Assembly (NCBI RefSeq): GCF_000186465.1
Contig: NZ_GL636091.1
Span: 662,152-726,151 of the forward strand
Direction of reading: 5' to 3'
Source: Streptococcus australis ATCC 700641
GTDB lineage: Bacteria > Bacillota > Bacilli > Lactobacillales > Streptococcaceae
Length of the DNA stretch: 64,000 nt
The translations under genes and the position numbers were made by a program. Positions 1-9,244 of this stretch are shown one piece after another (position 1 is the stretch's first letter; each line of letters starts with the position of its first letter). The notes beneath the pieces are model-generated. The model was given only the letters and a program-made list of their open reading frames with translations. It was not told the DNA's origin and did not search any database.

Positions 1-63
1 GAAATGTCTTACACTGCACAACTTGTTCGTACTCTTGAATACTTCGCAAAAATTGCTAAATAA
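1..63 (+). CDS. gapA: Glyceraldehyde-3-phosphate dehydrogenase, C-terminal end (partial)
   Basis: Only the last 20 codons and the TAA stop are in the window. The peptide EMSYTAQLVRTLEYFAKIAK is the usual C-terminus of streptococcal type I NAD-dependent GAPDH, the glycolytic enzyme that makes 1,3-bisphosphoglycerate. An intrinsic terminator follows 14 bases after the stop, so the gene is probably its own unit. Its product is the substrate of pgk, which lies about 5 kb downstream with the EndoD gene inserted between them. The call rests on recognising a short tail. Confidence 0.8.
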   Translation, partial: EMSYTAQLVRTLEYFAKIAK

Positions 64-77
64 TTCATCTGTATGAT

Positions 78-105
78 GAGAGGAGGGTGACCTCCTCTTT
101 TTTTG
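78..105 (+). terminator. Intrinsic terminator of the GAPDH gene
   Basis: A GAGGAGG/CCTCCTC stem with a GTGA loop is followed by a run of T residues. It sits directly behind the GAPDH stop codon. Confidence 0.85.
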
Positions 106-154
106 TACTTTTTTTAGTTCCTCCTCACCTTATTATAGGATTTGCTAAAATGAA

Positions 155-184
155 TTGACAGACTCCTCTTTAAAGCGGTAAACT
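155..184 (+). promoter_or_regulatory. Putative promoter of the EndoD gene
   Basis: A consensus TTGACA at 155-160 is followed after 18 bases by TAAACT at 179-184, which matches four of six -10 positions. It is the only good -35 between the GAPDH terminator and the EndoD start. Confidence 0.5.
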
Positions 185-217
185 AAATCTGAGTGAAGAT
201 TTCCAATTAAACAAAAA

Positions 218-231
218 TGTAAGCGATTGCA
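218..231 (+). promoter_or_regulatory. cre site (CcpA operator) in the EndoD leader
   Basis: The 14-mer TGTAAGCGATTGCA fits the catabolite-responsive element consensus TGNAARCGNWWNCA at every position. It lies about 30 bases downstream of the predicted transcription start and 60 bases upstream of the start codon. This is a roadblock or repression position. It suggests that glucose shuts the glycosidase off through CcpA, as expected for a gene that harvests sugars from host glycans. Confidence 0.7.
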
Positions 232-292
232 CGCAAGCAAATAAGGAGTGTTTTAGGAGATTGGAAATTAGTAAAATAAGATGGAGGTCAAG

Positions 293-3200
293 ATGAAAGG
301 TCATCAATTTGAAAAACAACAACGTTTTAGTATCCGGAAATTCAGTGTGGGAGTTTGTTCTGCACTGATTGGATTGGCATTTTTAGGAACGGGGGCTGTC
401 TCAGCGGATGATACGCATGCTACTAATGAACAACCCTTAGAAGTTTCCACAGCAAATACGGAAGATGTCAATCATTTGATCAGAGAAGCGGGTGTCTACA
501 CTGCGAATGCTGTCTTGCCAACTACAGAATCAGCAAAACCAGTTGAGGAGGCAACTCCAGCTACGACAGAGGCTAGTCCTGCAACTCCAGAAGCTAGCAC
601 GACGACGGATACTCCAGCCGTTTCAGCGACGGAACAACCAAAAGTAGCTGCAGAAAAAGTGGAAGATTTACCAACCAATGAAGAAAAACAATTACGACCA
701 AAAGAGGTCAAATTTGATACTTGGGATGATTTGTTGAAATGGGAACCTGGTAAACGAGTGGATGATGATTTGAACCGAGCAAGTGTTCCCCTTGCTAGTC
801 GTTTTCAAGGGAAGCAAATTAACGAGCAAGCCAACCCGGATGCAAAAATTCAATCCCTATCTAACATGAACTCAAAAGCTAAGGATCATGCTTCCGTCGG
901 TGGGGAAGAATTTAAAGCTTATGCTTTTGACTACGGGCAATATTTGGATTCCATGGTCTTTTGGGAAGGGCTTGTCCCTTCAGCAGATGTGATTGATGCT
1001 GCTCACCGAAATGGGGTTCCCATCTATGGAACACTCTTTTACAACTGGTCAAGTAGCATCAAGGATCAAGAGCGCTTCGCAGAAACCTTGAAAGAAGATA
1101 GTGAAGGATCTAAAACCTTCCCGATTGCTCGGAAATTGGTTGATCTGGCGAAATACTATGGTTTCGATGGTTACTTTATCAACCAAGAAACAACAGGGAA
1201 CCTAGTAGAGCCTTTGGGGCCAAAATTAAGAGATTTCCTTCTTTATACTAAGGAGTATGCGAAGAGCATCAACTATCCGATCAAGTACTCTTGGTATGAC
1301 GCCATGACTTATGAATATGGTCGCTACCACGAAAATGCACTGGGTGAGTACAACTACAATTTCATGCAGCCTGAAAATGGAGAAAATCCAGTTGATACCT
1401 TCTTTGCCAACTTTAACTGGGGCAAATCAGAAGTTGATTATTCCATCAGTACAGCAAAATGGATTCAGCGCAATCCTTATGATGTTTTAGCGGGACTGGA
1501 ACTCCAAAAAGGGGGCTCTTATAAGACCAATGTAGACTGGAATGCGATTTTAGATGAACATGGCAAGTTGCGCCTTTCTCTTGGTCTTTATGCACCAGAC
1601 ACCATTACAGGTCTAGGAAAGACGGGAGAAGGTTACCACATCCATGAAGATCTATTCTGGACAGGTTTCCAAGGAGATCCAACCAAAGGAAAACCAGCAG
1701 ATCAATCTTGGTACGGGATGTCCAATTTAGTAGTGGATAAAACGCCAATCACAAACGCTGATTTTAATACTTCATTTAATACTGGTCACGGGAAATATTG
1801 GTTTGTAGATGGAAAAATTTCAAAAGATGGTGAATGGAACTATCGCTCTGTCTCTGGCTACCTACCAACATGGCGCTGGTGGGTAGAGCATAGTGAAGAT
1901 AGTACGCCATTGAAAGGACGCTATGACTTTGATCAAGCTTATAATGGAGGAAATTCTCTAGCCTTTGAAGGCGATCTGAAAGCCAATAGCAGCCAAAATG
2001 TCATGCTCTATTCGACCAAGATTCCTGTGACAGAAACGACCAAATTAAGCGTCTCTCACAAGGGTGGAGTCGGTGCAGCTGCTTGGGTAGCGGTTGCTAC
2101 AAAAGAAGACTACTCCGAATACGTATGGAAAGAATTGACGCCAAGCGCAGATTGGTCGACTCAAACCTTTGATTTGGGAGACCTGGCTGGCAAGACCATT
2201 TATGCGATTAAATTATTCTTTGACCATGATGCAGATGTCAAAGACTACAAATTTAATCTCGGTCAGTTGTCGATTACGTCAAACCAAGAAAAACCAGCTG
2301 CGCCTTCTGAAGTAACCGTGCAAGGCAAACGCCTGCAAAATGCGCAAGAAGCAGAAGCAGTCCTAAACTTTAAGGGAGTTGCAGATGCAGATTACTATGA
2401 AGTCTATGAGAAAGATGGCGATAACTGGCGTCTCTTAACAGGTTCTTCTGCTACAACCGTCTATCTTCCAAAAGTTAGTCGTTCAGCAAGTGCTGAAGGG
2501 ACCACCCAGGAACTCAAGGTTGTTGCTGTTGGGAAGAACGGCCAACGTTCAGATGCGGGAACTGTGGCCTTTGATTGGGGCATGACAGTGTCAGATACTA
2601 GTCTTCCAAAAGCCCTAGCACCAAACGTGGTCATCGGAGCCAAAGTCATCGGTTCAAGTTTCCCAGATGCAGATGGTAGTGAAGGCATCGAGGGGATGTT
2701 GAATGGTACCATTACCAGTCTTTCGGATAAATGGTCTTCGGCTCAATTAAATGGAACTGTCGATATTCGCTTGATACAACCACGGACCATTGTTCGTTGG
2801 GTTATGGACCATGCGGGAGCTGGTGGAGAATCTGTCGATGATGGCAAGATGAATACCCGTGACTTCGACCTTTACTACAAGGATGAAGCTGGTGAATGGA
2901 AGCTCGCTAAGGAAGTTCGCGGCAATAAAGCCCATGTATCTGATATTACACTCGACCATCCAATAAAGGCTCAAGAATGGCGTCTCCATGTCATTACGGC
3001 AGATAACGGAACTCCATGGCAAGCCATCCGGATTTACAACTGGAAGATGTATGAAAGTCTGGATACTGAAACGGTCAACATCCCAATGAAAAATGCTGCA
3101 GCGCAAAACTTAGGCAATCATTTTGTCCAAGTCGGCTTCAAAGATGTTCCGGCCAACACCACACTAACTCTTTATGCGGATAAAGAAGCCACTAGCCCAA

Positions 3201-5095
3201 TTGCGACTATGACAGCTGATCAAGCTGGCAATCTGATCTTTAAACCACTCGGATTTGAATCAACTCCGTCTCTTCTTTACTACCGTGCGCAAGAACCTGG
3301 TAAAGATATCAGTAATGTCTTGGCGATCGAAGTTCCAAAAAATGATAAAGAAATTGCGGGACTCCAATTCGAAGATGGATTGACCAAGAAGGTTTACCGA
3401 CAAGGTGATGCTCTTTCCCTGAAAGGAGCAACACTCCGTGTTCATTATAAAGATGGCCAAGCAGATCAACTGGTCAACCTTACCAACTCAGGTGTAGAGA
3501 TTCATGGATTTGACAGTAGCAAACTTGGAGAACAACACCTAGAAGTTTCTTACCTTGGTCAGAAATTGGATAAGACTCTCACTGTTTTTGTGGTCAGTGC
3601 AGAGGAAGCCGGTGAAAAAGCAGTTGCTGGTCTAGAATTGACCGACAAACCAAAAGTGGAGTATATTGTCGGAGAAGCATTTGAAAAAGAAGGCGGACGC
3701 TTTACAGTTGTCTTTGATGATGAAACAACCGAAACGCACGCTTTGACCGATGAAGGGGTGGAAGTAACTGGCTTTGATGCGACCAAGGAAGGCCGTCAAA
3801 CCATTACCATCCATTACAAAGGCGCTAGCACAAGCTTTGATGTCCTCGTCAATCCAAAACCAGCTCTCAACGATGAATACCTCAAGCAAAAATTGGCTGA
3901 AGCTGAAGCTGCAAAAGCCAAAGTAGACTTTACTTTTGCCAGTCCTGAAGTCAAAGAAGCCTTGTTGGCTGGAATGGCTGCTTCTGAAAAAGTCTTGAAA
4001 GAGCACGATACCAGCACACAAGATCAGGTAAATGAGCAGTTGAACCAATTGACCGCTCTCTTGAAAGCCTTAGATGGACAAGCTAATCTAGTCAAAGAGA
4101 AAGAAGCACTTTCTGCTCTGACAGAAGAAGCGACAGCTCTATTAGCAAGCAAGCCAAATCACCCTTCTGGTGACGCTTTGCAGGCACTGGTTGAGAAAAA
4201 CAAAGAACTCCTCGACTCTTCAGAGCTCACTCCTGAAGCGCTCGCAACCGCAAAAACAGGTCTAGAGACCTTGATTGCGCTCCTGAAAGAAGATAAGCCA
4301 GCGGTCTTTGTAGACCCTGCGACTGGAGTCGAAGTTCAGTTCTCTAACTTGGAGCCTACTGCTATTAAGGGGTTGAAAGTCGCGAAAGTTGGAGCCAATC
4401 AGGCAGAAAAAGAAGAGCTGAAGGGACGAGAAGCGACTCTCTTTGATATCGAAGGAGTCGATGCAAGTGGTCAGGATGTCGATACCCAGCATCCATCACT
4501 TGTAAAAATCCCTGTGGATAAGGATAAAGAAGTGGAGCAAGTCCTCTTCTTCCCAGAAGGTCAAGCTCCTCAATCACTTGCCTTTGAGCGAGAAGGAGAT
4601 ACCGTTATCTTTACAGCTCCTCACTTTACCCACTATGCGATTGTCTATAAGACACCAAGTCCAGCGGTACCGGATCAACCGATCCAACCAGAGGAACCAG
4701 CGGTACCGGATCACCCAATCCAGCCAGAGGAGCCAGCTACACCGGATCAACCTGCGACACCAGATCAACCAGCTCAGCCGGAGAATCCAACAAAACCAGA
4801 ACAACCGGATGACAATCAAAAATCACCAGAACAATTGAATCCAACGAAACCAACTGATTCATTGAATCAAAAGGAAAATGGTCCAGATCTTCTGGATCAA
4901 CGAGTTCAACAAGTTTTGAGTCGCTATTTAACACCGTCTAAAGAAGGAATCTCTCAACAAGATCATCAAACTAGCAAAGATACTGACAAGGAATTGCCAA
5001 CAACTGCAAGTTTAGAGGCTACTTTTGCAGCAGAAGCTGTTCTCCTAGCAGCGCTTGGAGGCTTCCTCTTGGCCGGTAAGAAGAAAGAAGAGTAA
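293..5095 (+). CDS. endoD: Cell-wall-anchored endo-beta-N-acetylglucosaminidase (GH85, EndoD-like)
   Basis: It cleaves the chitobiose core of host N-glycans outside the cell. The start is taken at ATG 293, which has GGAGG six bases upstream; an in-frame ATG at 281 has no ribosome binding site. The 1600-residue product begins with an FSIRK-type signal (residues 12-20, predicted cleavage after residue 38), then a Thr/Pro/Ala-rich linker. A GH85 domain covers roughly residues 140-570 and carries the family motif GYFINQE, with catalytic Asn297 and Glu299. Galactose-binding-like and Ig-like (Big) modules follow, then a helical region, proline-rich PDQPIQPEE-type repeats and a sorting signal. The sorting motif reads LPTTA at residues 1568-1572 instead of LPXTG, followed by a hydrophobic stretch and KKKEE. 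The cre site suggests carbon control. The family call is firm; true EndoD specificity is inferred. Confidence 0.92.
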   Translation: MKGHQFEKQQRFSIRKFSVGVCSALIGLAFLGTGAVSADDTHATNEQPLEVSTANTEDVNHLIREAGVYTANAVLPTTESAKPVEEATPATTEASPATPEASTTTDTPAVSATEQPKVAAEKVEDLPTNEEKQLRPKEVKFDTWDDLLKWEPGKRVDDDLNRASVPLASRFQGKQINEQANPDAKIQSLSNMNSKAKDHASVGGEEFKAYAFDYGQYLDSMVFWEGLVPSADVIDAAHRNGVPIYGTLFYNWSSSIKDQERFAETLKEDSEGSKTFPIARKLVDLAKYYGFDGYFINQETTGNLVEPLGPKLRDFLLYTKEYAKSINYPIKYSWYDAMTYEYGRYHENALGEYNYNFMQPENGENPVDTFFANFNWGKSEVDYSISTAKWIQRNPYDVLAGLELQKGGSYKTNVDWNAILDEHGKLRLSLGLYAPDTITGLGKTGEGYHIHEDLFWTGFQGDPTKGKPADQSWYGMSNLVVDKTPITNADFNTSFNTGHGKYWFVDGKISKDGEWNYRSVSGYLPTWRWWVEHSEDSTPLKGRYDFDQAYNGGNSLAFEGDLKANSSQNVMLYSTKIPVTETTKLSVSHKGGVGAAAWVAVATKEDYSEYVWKELTPSADWSTQTFDLGDLAGKTIYAIKLFFDHDADVKDYKFNLGQLSITSNQEKPAAPSEVTVQGKRLQNAQEAEAVLNFKGVADADYYEVYEKDGDNWRLLTGSSATTVYLPKVSRSASAEGTTQELKVVAVGKNGQRSDAGTVAFDWGMTVSDTSLPKALAPNVVIGAKVIGSSFPDADGSEGIEGMLNGTITSLSDKWSSAQLNGTVDIRLIQPRTIVRWVMDHAGAGGESVDDGKMNTRDFDLYYKDEAGEWKLAKEVRGNKAHVSDITLDHPIKAQEWRLHVITADNGTPWQAIRIYNWKMYESLDTETVNIPMKNAAAQNLGNHFVQVGFKDVPANTTLTLYADKEATSPIATMTADQAGNLIFKPLGFESTPSLLYYRAQEPGKDISNVLAIEVPKNDKEIAGLQFEDGLTKKVYRQGDALSLKGATLRVHYKDGQADQLVNLTNSGVEIHGFDSSKLGEQHLEVSYLGQKLDKTLTVFVVSAEEAGEKAVAGLELTDKPKVEYIVGEAFEKEGGRFTVVFDDETTETHALTDEGVEVTGFDATKEGRQTITIHYKGASTSFDVLVNPKPALNDEYLKQKLAEAEAAKAKVDFTFASPEVKEALLAGMAASEKVLKEHDTSTQDQVNEQLNQLTALLKALDGQANLVKEKEALSALTEEATALLASKPNHPSGDALQALVEKNKELLDSSELTPEALATAKTGLETLIALLKEDKPAVFVDPATGVEVQFSNLEPTAIKGLKVAKVGANQAEKEELKGREATLFDIEGVDASGQDVDTQHPSLVKIPVDKDKEVEQVLFFPEGQAPQSLAFEREGDTVIFTAPHFTHYAIVYKTPSPAVPDQPIQPEEPAVPDHPIQPEEPATPDQPATPDQPAQPENPTKPEQPDDNQKSPEQLNPTKPTDSLNQKENGPDLLDQRVQQVLSRYLTPSKEGISQQDHQTSKDTDKELPTTASLEATFAAEAVLLAALGGFLLAGKKKEE

Positions 5096-5130
5096 CTTTT
5101 TAAGAGTCTTTAAAAGTTAAATTCAATCGT

Positions 5131-5163
5131 AAACCTCCTTTGTAAAAAACAAGGGAGGTTTTA
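5131..5163 (+). terminator. Terminator behind the EndoD gene
   Basis: AAACCTCCTT and AAGGGAGGTTT form a stem around an A-rich loop and end in TTTT. It separates the EndoD gene from pgk. Confidence 0.8.
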
Positions 5164-5252
5164 TGATGCAGATTCTAATCGAGGAGCATGTCTCCAGACT
5201 TGCTAATAAGAGGTAGAAATCCACTATTTTTCTACCTCTTTTACAGCTTTTG

Positions 5253-5261
5253 TGATATAAT
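5253..5261 (+). promoter_or_regulatory. Extended -10 promoter of pgk
   Basis: TGATATAAT is a perfect extended -10 element (TGN plus TATAAT), about 35 bases before the pgk start. The -35 region is weak, as is usual for extended -10 promoters. Confidence 0.65.
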
Positions 5262-5295
5262 TATCATGTATTAAAAATAGAAGGAGTCATATCCA

Positions 5296-6495
5296 ATGGC
5301 AAAATTGACTGTTAAAGACGTTGACTTGAAAGGGAAAAAAGTTCTCGTTCGTGTTGACTTCAACGTACCTGTAAAAGATGGCGTGATCACTAACGACAAC
5401 CGTATCACTGCTGCTCTTCCAACAATCAAGTACATCCTTGAACAAGGTGGACGTGCAATCCTCTTCTCTCACCTTGGACGTGTGAAAGAAGAAGCAGACA
5501 AAGAAGGTAAATCACTTGCTCCTGTAGCTGCTGACTTGGCTGCTAAATTGGGCCAAGAAGTTGCTTTCCTTCCAGGTGTTACTCGTGGTGCTGAATTGGA
5601 AGCAGCGATTAACGCTCTTGAAGATGGACAAGTTCTCTTGGTTGAAAACACTCGTTACGAAGATGTTGACGGCAAGAAAGAATCTAAAAACGATCCTGAA
5701 CTTGGTAAATACTGGGCATCACTTGGAGATGGTATCTTCGTAAACGATGCATTCGGTACAGCTCACCGTGCACACGCATCTAACGTTGGTATCTCAGCAA
5801 ACGTTGAAAAAGCAGTTGCTGGATTCCTTCTTGAAAACGAAATTGCTTACATCCAAGAAGCTGTTGAAGCTCCAGAACGTCCATTCGTGGCTATCCTTGG
5901 CGGTTCTAAAGTTTCAGATAAGATCGGTGTTATCGAAAACTTGCTTGAAAAAGCTGATAAAGTTCTTATCGGTGGTGGTATGACTTACACATTCTACAAA
6001 GCACAAGGTATCGAAATCGGTAACTCACTTGTTGAAGAAGACAAGTTGGATGTTGCAAAAGCTCTTCTTGAAAAAGCAAATGGTAAATTGATCTTGCCAG
6101 TTGACTCAAAAGAAGCAAACGCATTTGCTGACTACACTGAAGTGAAAGACACTGAAGGTGAAGCAGTAGACCCAGGTTTCCTTGGTTTGGATATCGGTCC
6201 TAAATCTATCGCTAAATTCGACGAAGCTTTGACTGGTGCGAAAACAGTTGTATGGAACGGACCAATGGGTGTATTTGAAAACCCTGACTTCCAAGCTGGT
6301 ACAATCGGTGTGATGGACGCTATCGTGAAACAACCAGGTGTTAAATCAATCATCGGTGGTGGTGACTCAGCTGCCGCAGCGATCAACCTTGGTCGCGCAG
6401 ACAAGTTCTCATGGATCTCTACTGGTGGTGGAGCTTCAATGGAGCTTCTTGAAGGTAAAGTTCTTCCAGGACTTGCAGCCTTGACTGAAAAATAA
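5296..6495 (+). CDS. pgk: Phosphoglycerate kinase
   Basis: This glycolytic enzyme transfers the acyl phosphate of 1,3-bisphosphoglycerate to ADP, giving ATP and 3-phosphoglycerate in the cytoplasm. The protein has 399 residues, the usual length. It shows the N-domain signature [10 protein letters not shown], substrate-binding arginines in FSHLGR, the GGSKVSDKI segment and the C-terminal nucleotide-binding [10 protein letters not shown] region. AAGGAG precedes the ATG by ten bases. It has its own promoter and terminator and is a single-gene unit. Codon use is strongly restricted (for example GGT, CGT, AAC), as in other highly expressed genes here such as pflB and rpsO. Confidence 0.98.
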   Translation: MAKLTVKDVDLKGKKVLVRVDFNVPVKDGVITNDNRITAALPTIKYILEQGGRAILFSHLGRVKEEADKEGKSLAPVAADLAAKLGQEVAFLPGVTRGAELEAAINALEDGQVLLVENTRYEDVDGKKESKNDPELGKYWASLGDGIFVNDAFGTAHRAHASNVGISANVEKAVAGFLLENEIAYIQEAVEAPERPFVAILGGSKVSDKIGVIENLLEKADKVLIGGGMTYTFYKAQGIEIGNSLVEEDKLDVAKALLEKANGKLILPVDSKEANAFADYTEVKDTEGEAVDPGFLGLDIGPKSIAKFDEALTGAKTVVWNGPMGVFENPDFQAGTIGVMDAIVKQPGVKSIIGGGDSAAAAINLGRADKFSWISTGGGASMELLEGKVLPGLAALTEK

Positions 6496-6520
6496 GACGG
6501 TTCCTCATGAACCATAGAAG

Positions 6521-6543
6521 AAGCACCGAAAGGTGCTTTTTTT
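6521..6543 (+). terminator. Terminator of pgk
   Basis: A short GC-rich hairpin, AAGCACC-GAAA-GGTGCTT, is followed directly by T residues. It lies 25 bases after the pgk stop. Confidence 0.9.
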
Positions 6544-6773
6544 AGAATGTATACAAACTAATTTTTATATAAGATAAGTGATTCTGTATCGAAATAAAAT
6601 GTGATCTCATTTTTGAAATTAATCAAGAAAAACCCGAAACTAAGTCATGGAACTTCCTGGATTGCTGAAATCATCCACTGGATAATTTCACCTAACCTCC
6701 GTACTCACATAGGGAAAGTTTTTAAGATGACTTTGTAGAGTAGAAGGAAGCTACTCGATCTTCATTTCCCCGC
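6544..6773. other. Intergenic stretch of unknown content between pgk and the exporter gene
   Basis: No open reading frame, promoter pair or known RNA family is recognisable here. There is one small hairpin (GAGTAG/CTACTC near 6735-6757). A few short words (ACCTCCG, TAGGG, GTAGAGTAG) recall the structured repeat found elsewhere in the window, but the match is too weak to call a copy. Confidence 0.3.
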
Positions 6774-6801
6774 TTGAACCTTTCTAGAAATATGTTAGAA
6801 T
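6774..6801 (+). promoter_or_regulatory. Putative promoter of the ArAE-family gene
   Basis: TTGAAC (6774-6779) and TAGAAT (6796-6801) are separated by 16 bases and lie just upstream of the start at 6827. Confidence 0.5.
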
Positions 6802-6826
6802 AAAAGAGATAGAAAGATAGGGGACA

Positions 6827-7360
6827 ATGGATTACTTTAAACGACATAAATTTGACCGTTCCAAATTTCGATTAGGAATGCGAACCTTCAAAACAGGGAT
6901 AGCCGTTTTTCTGGTTCTATTGATTTTTGGTATCTTTGGCTGGCGGGGCTTGCAGATTGGGGCGCTGACAGCTGTCTTTAGTTTGAGAGAAGATTTTGAT
7001 AAGAGTGTTCACTTCGGAGCTTCGCGCGTGATGGGCAACAGCATCGGTGGTTTTTATGCCCTGCTGTTCTTTATGATCAAGATTCTCTTCCACAATGCTT
7101 TTTGGGTGACCCTGATTTTTGTGCCCATTGCGACCATGTTAACCATAATGACAAACGTCGCTATGAACAACAAAGCTGGAATCATCGGTGGAGTTTCAGC
7201 CATGTTGATCATCACCCTCTCCATTCCGACAGGAGAAACGTTCCTATATGTTTTTGCCCGCATCTTTGAAACCTTTATCGGAGTCTTCGTTGCGATTTTA
7301 GTCAATTCAGATGTGGATCGGATTCGGGACTTTATAAAAGAAAGAAGAAAAACCATGTGA
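6827..7360 (+). CDS. Aromatic acid exporter (ArAE/DUF939)-like membrane protein
   Basis: A 177-residue integral membrane protein with a short basic cytoplasmic N-terminus (about 20 residues) and five or six hydrophobic segments. The opening MRTFKTGIAVFLVLLIF and the segment ALTAVFSLREDFDKSVHFGASR are typical of the short UPF0421/ArAE-like proteins of Firmicutes. Its substrate is unknown. In streptococci this gene conventionally sits between pgk and glnR. Its stop codon lies inside the GlnR operator of the next gene, so the two units are packed tightly. The family call is fairly sure; transport function is inferred from the family. Confidence 0.75.
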   Translation: MDYFKRHKFDRSKFRLGMRTFKTGIAVFLVLLIFGIFGWRGLQIGALTAVFSLREDFDKSVHFGASRVMGNSIGGFYALLFFMIKILFHNAFWVTLIFVPIATMLTIMTNVAMNNKAGIIGGVSAMLIITLSIPTGETFLYVFARIFETFIGVFVAILVNSDVDRIRDFIKERRKTM

Positions 7361-7372
7361 GATTATATGACA
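7356..7372 (+). promoter_or_regulatory. GlnR operator upstream of glnR-glnA
   Basis: TGTGA-N7-TGACA matches the GlnR/TnrA consensus TGTNAN7TNACA exactly. It overlaps the stop codon of the upstream gene and lies eight bases before the -35 box of the glnR promoter, the arrangement known from autoregulated glnRA operons. Confidence 0.85.
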
Positions 7373-7380
7373 TTTTAATC

Positions 7381-7408
7381 TTGACATCGGTTTTTTTTGC
7401 GTTATAAT
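7381..7408 (+). promoter_or_regulatory. glnR-glnA promoter
   Basis: A consensus TTGACA (7381-7386) and consensus TATAAT (7403-7408) are separated by 16 bases. The GlnR operator lies immediately upstream, and a second half-site overlaps the -35 box. Confidence 0.85.
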
Positions 7409-7428
7409 AGAATAGAAAGGGGGTTTGT

Positions 7429-7794
7429 ATGAAAGAAAAGGAATTAAGACGAACGTTAGCGGTCTTTCCGATTGGTAGTGTTATGAAATTGACAGATTTA
7501 ACAGCTCGTCAAATTCGCTACTATGAAGATCAACAACTCATTATTCCAGATCGAACAGAGGGCAATCGTCGGATGTTTTCTCTTAACGATATGGATCGCC
7601 TGTTGGAGATTAAGGATTATTTATCTGAAGGCCTTAATATTGCAGGGATTAAAAAACGGATTGCTGAGAAAGAAGCTCAACGTCAAGCTGCCAAGATTGT
7701 CAGTGAAAAGGATGTCCGCAAGGCCCTTCACCGTGACATTCTCCAGCAAAGTCGCTTTCATACGACCTCATCGCCATATGGTCAGTTACGCTGA
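7429..7794 (+). CDS. glnR: MerR-family nitrogen regulator GlnR
   Basis: GlnR represses glutamine synthetase and other nitrogen genes when feedback-inhibited GlnA stimulates its DNA binding. The 121-residue product has a MerR-type winged helix-turn-helix at about residues 15-85 (LTARQIRYYEDQQLI, then NRRMFSLNDMDRLLEI). A short C-terminal tail follows, of the kind that in GlnR is autoinhibitory and contacts GlnA. A GGGGG ribosome binding site precedes the ATG. It is cotranscribed with glnA, 41 bases downstream. The operator and promoter just upstream show autoregulation. Confidence 0.95.
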   Translation: MKEKELRRTLAVFPIGSVMKLTDLTARQIRYYEDQQLIIPDRTEGNRRMFSLNDMDRLLEIKDYLSEGLNIAGIKKRIAEKEAQRQAAKIVSEKDVRKALHRDILQQSRFHTTSSPYGQLR

Positions 7795-7835
7795 TCATTC
7801 TTTTTGCTTAATGTTTTACTCATAAGGAGACACAC

Positions 7836-9182
7836 ATGTCAATTACTGTTGAAGATATTCGTCGCGAAGTCAAAGAAAAAAATGTAACCTTTATTCGGTT
7901 GATGTTCTCAGATATCTTAGGGACCATGAAAAACGTTGAAATTCCAGCGACAGATGAACAGTTGGAAAAGGTTCTCTCAAACAAGGCCATGTTTGATGGA
8001 TCTTCTATCGAGGGGTTTGTTCGGATTAATGAGTCTGATATGTATCTCTATCCAGACTTGGACTCTTGGACTGTTTTCCCTTGGGGAGATGAGAACGGTA
8101 GTGTCGCAGGATTGATTTGTGATGTCTATACAACAGAAGGGGAACCTTTTGCAGGAGACCCTCGTGGAAACCTCAAACGTGCCCTTCGTCACATGGAAGA
8201 AGTTGGCTTCAAATCTTTCAACCTTGGACCAGAGCCAGAGTTCTTCCTCTTTAAGCTCGATGAAAATGGGGATCCAACTCTTGAAGTGAATGACAAGGGT
8301 GGCTATTTTGACTTGGCGCCTACAGACCTTGCGGATAACACTCGCCGTGAGATCGTCAATGTCTTGACTCAAATGGGATTTGAAGTAGAAGCCAGTCACC
8401 ACGAAGTGGCCGTAGGTCAGCATGAAATTGACTTTAAGTACGATGAAGTGCTTCGTGCCTGTGACAAGATTCAAATCTTTAAACTCGTTGTCAAAACCAT
8501 TGCTCGCAAACATGGTTTGTATGCAACCTTTATGGCTAAGCCAAAATTTGGGATCGCTGGTTCCGGGATGCACTGCAATATGTCCTTGTTTGATGCGGAA
8601 GGAAACAATGCCTTCTTTGATCCAAATGATCCAAAAGGAATGCAGTTGTCAGAAACAGCTTATCACTTCCTTGGCGGTTTGATCAAGCACGCCTACAACT
8701 ACACAGCCATCATGAACCCAACAGTTAACTCCTACAAACGTTTGGTTCCAGGTTATGAAGCACCTGTTTACATCGCTTGGGCTGGCCGAAACCGTTCACC
8801 ATTGGTCCGCGTACCAGCTTCACGTGGTATGGGAACACGCCTTGAGTTGCGCTCAGTAGACCCAATGGCCAACCCATATATTGCTATGGCTGTTCTCTTG
8901 GAAGTTGGTTTGCACGGTATTGAAAACAAAATCGAAGCACCAGCTCCTATCGAAGAAAACATCTACATCATGACTGCAGAAGAGCGTAAAGAAGCTGGAA
9001 TCACTGACCTCCCATCTACTCTTCACAATGCTTTGAAAGCCTTGACTGAAGATGAAGTTGTTAAGGATGCTCTTGGTGAACATATCTATACCAGCTTCTT
9101 GGAAGCCAAACGCATCGAGTGGGCAAGCTATGCAACCTTTGTTTCACAATGGGAAATTGATAACTATTTGGACTTGTATTAA
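7836..9182 (+). CDS. glnA: Glutamine synthetase, type I
   Basis: It condenses glutamate, ammonia and ATP to glutamine and is a dodecamer in the cytoplasm. The protein has 448 residues, the length of the GSI-alpha (Firmicute) class. It shows the beta-Grasp domain with the active-site latch [10 protein letters not shown], the metal and substrate segment around GPEPEFFLF, the glycine-loop [12 protein letters not shown], and the ATP-binding [13 protein letters not shown] block followed by NRSPLVRVP. No adenylylation insert is present, so control is expected through feedback inhibition and GlnR. It is the second gene of the glnRA operon, with AAGGAG ahead of the ATG, and is followed by a 12-bp terminator stem. 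Confidence 0.98.
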   Translation: MSITVEDIRREVKEKNVTFIRLMFSDILGTMKNVEIPATDEQLEKVLSNKAMFDGSSIEGFVRINESDMYLYPDLDSWTVFPWGDENGSVAGLICDVYTTEGEPFAGDPRGNLKRALRHMEEVGFKSFNLGPEPEFFLFKLDENGDPTLEVNDKGGYFDLAPTDLADNTRREIVNVLTQMGFEVEASHHEVAVGQHEIDFKYDEVLRACDKIQIFKLVVKTIARKHGLYATFMAKPKFGIAGSGMHCNMSLFDAEGNNAFFDPNDPKGMQLSETAYHFLGGLIKHAYNYTAIMNPTVNSYKRLVPGYEAPVYIAWAGRNRSPLVRVPASRGMGTRLELRSVDPMANPYIAMAVLLEVGLHGIENKIEAPAPIEENIYIMTAEERKEAGITDLPSTLHNALKALTEDEVVKDALGEHIYTSFLEAKRIEWASYATFVSQWEIDNYLDLY

Positions 9183-9197
9183 GCAGATCCATACAAA

Positions 9198-9229
9198 AAT
9201 GAGCTAGGTTTGATGACCTGGCTCATTGT
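9198..9229 (+). terminator. Terminator of glnA
   Basis: AATGAGCTAGGT and ACCTGGCTCATT form a 12-bp stem with one G-U wobble. The T-run is weak. A structured intergenic repeat starts 16 bases further on and provides a second stem followed by T residues. Confidence 0.7.
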
Positions 9230-9244
9230 TCATATATAGAAAAT

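Noticed and set aside
281..292. ATG at 281 as the EndoD start
   Set aside because: The GGAGG at 283-287 would lie within the coding sequence. It is spaced correctly for ATG 293 instead.
7977..8573. Long open frame antisense to glnA
   Set aside because: It runs entirely within the strongly conserved glnA gene, has no ribosome binding site and its protein resembles nothing; it reflects codon bias of glnA.
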